NCBI GenBank assembly: GCA_012800665.1 | Contig: JAAZIW010000219.1 | Span: forward strand, 1-5,475 | Direction of reading: 5' to 3' | Source of the DNA: Rikenellaceae bacterium | GTDB lineage: Bacteria > Bacteroidota > Bacteroidia > Bacteroidales > UBA932 | Length of the DNA stretch: 5,475 nt | Part shown: positions 5,169-5,475 of the stretch, in pieces | Layout: each line of letters begins with the position of its first letter | Position numbering within the stretch: position 1 is the stretch's first letter | Made by a program: the position numbers and the translations under genes | The notes under the pieces: generated by a model | What the model was told of the DNA's origin: nothing | Seen by the model: only the letters and a program-made list of their open reading frames with translations | Database searches by the model: none

Positions 5169-5475
5169 GCGTATTCGTACAGCAACAGAGTACTTTCTGT
5201 GACTTTTCCGGAGGAGACAGCTGGGTGATTTTGTCCCCGATAGAACAAAGCATAAAACGTAAAATTGAGGCTGTAGGGACACCACTTAAGGATTGGGATA
5301 TTCAAATTAATTATGGAATCAAGACGGGCTGCAACGATGCTTTTATTATTTCCACTAAGAAACGTAATGAGATTCTCGCAAATTGCGCAACCGAAGAAGA
5401 GCATACAAGAACGGATGAATTAATCCGACCTATTCTTCGTGGCAGGGATATTAAACGATACGGGTATGAATGGGC
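5165..5475 (+). CDS. Target-recognition part of a TaqI/Eco57I-like (type IIG) restriction-modification enzyme, lacking its methyltransferase domain; cut by window edge
   Basis: A reading frame that overlaps the recombinase stop (TTGA at 5165-5168) encodes a sequence typical of the region just after the N6-adenine methyltransferase domain of Eco57I-type enzymes. Clear blocks are SWVILSPIEQSIKRKIEAVG, then PLKDWDIQINYGIKTGCNDAF, and RPILRGRDIKRYGYEWA near the edge. This starts the TaqI-like C-terminal specificity domain, which reads the DNA target. Full-length relatives carry several hundred residues before this point, including the NPPY catalytic motif; none of that is found upstream, where the recombinase lies instead. 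Homology becomes visible around 5171-5180, almost at the recombinase stop. A start is uncertain: TTG at 5165 would couple translation to the recombinase, while GTG at 5225 has GGAGGAG (5209-5215) in front of it. Either this is a 5'-truncated remnant or a silent specificity cassette. No frameshift or stop occurs in the visible 311 bases. Confidence 0.78.
   Translation, partial: MSVFVQQQSTFCDFSGGDSWVILSPIEQSIKRKIEAVGTPLKDWDIQINYGIKTGCNDAFIISTKKRNEILANCATEEEHTRTDELIRPILRGRDIKRYGYEW

Noticed and set aside
4877..5404. 175-codon minus-strand ORF antisense to the recombinase and the specificity domain
   Set aside because: It lies wholly opposite two coding regions with clear homology, and its protein shows no recognisable domain; it is a mirror of the coding frame.

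Overview
The window looks like a piece of an accessory or defence-type island from a member of the Bacteroidales (Bacteroides, Phocaeicola or a close relative). This assignment is an inference. It rests on moderate to low GC, A/T-rich leaders without Shine-Dalgarno sites before most genes, a perfect Bacteroides-type -7 box (TAnnTTTG, here TATCTTTG on the minus strand), and protein types common in that order. No rRNA, tRNA, CRISPR array or insertion sequence was seen.

Layout. Positions 1-491 (minus) hold the N-terminal 163 codons of a TetR-family regulator that runs off the left edge. It is preceded by a cluster of TTAACAA/TTGTTAA half-sites that probably forms its operator. Positions 541-977 are non-coding and contain a family of degenerate direct repeats, then a 13-bp perfect stem-loop that fits a terminator for the genes to its right. 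From 978 to 2744 (minus) lies a tight three-gene operon: a HIRAN-domain protein, a small two-CxxC zinc-ribbon protein and an ADP-ribosylglycohydrolase. All three share one reading frame and are separated by exactly one codon. Its promoter region (about 2745-2838) carries the -7 box and two perfect dyads. Upstream are a WYL-domain transcription factor (2839-3744, minus) and a T5orf172/GIY-YIG-superfamily protein with a RAMA-like C-terminal module (3806-4462, minus).

On the plus strand, diverging from these genes, a small serine recombinase (4557-5168) is followed with a 4-base overlap by the target-recognition part of a TaqI/Eco57I-like (type IIG) restriction-modification enzyme. This part lacks its methyltransferase portion and runs off the right edge.

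How the genes may work together (inference). The minus-strand set reads as one regulated module. A WYL sensor-repressor, of the kind known to control phage-defence loci, sits directly upstream of an operator-like promoter that drives HIRAN, zinc-ribbon and ADP-ribose-removing proteins. These are a plausible DNA-end or modified-base reader, a zinc-ribbon accessory protein and an eraser. The recombinase beside a headless target-recognition domain suggests a cassette that could be swapped into a complete restriction-modification gene, or a relic of such a rearrangement. Neither function is demonstrated by sequence alone.
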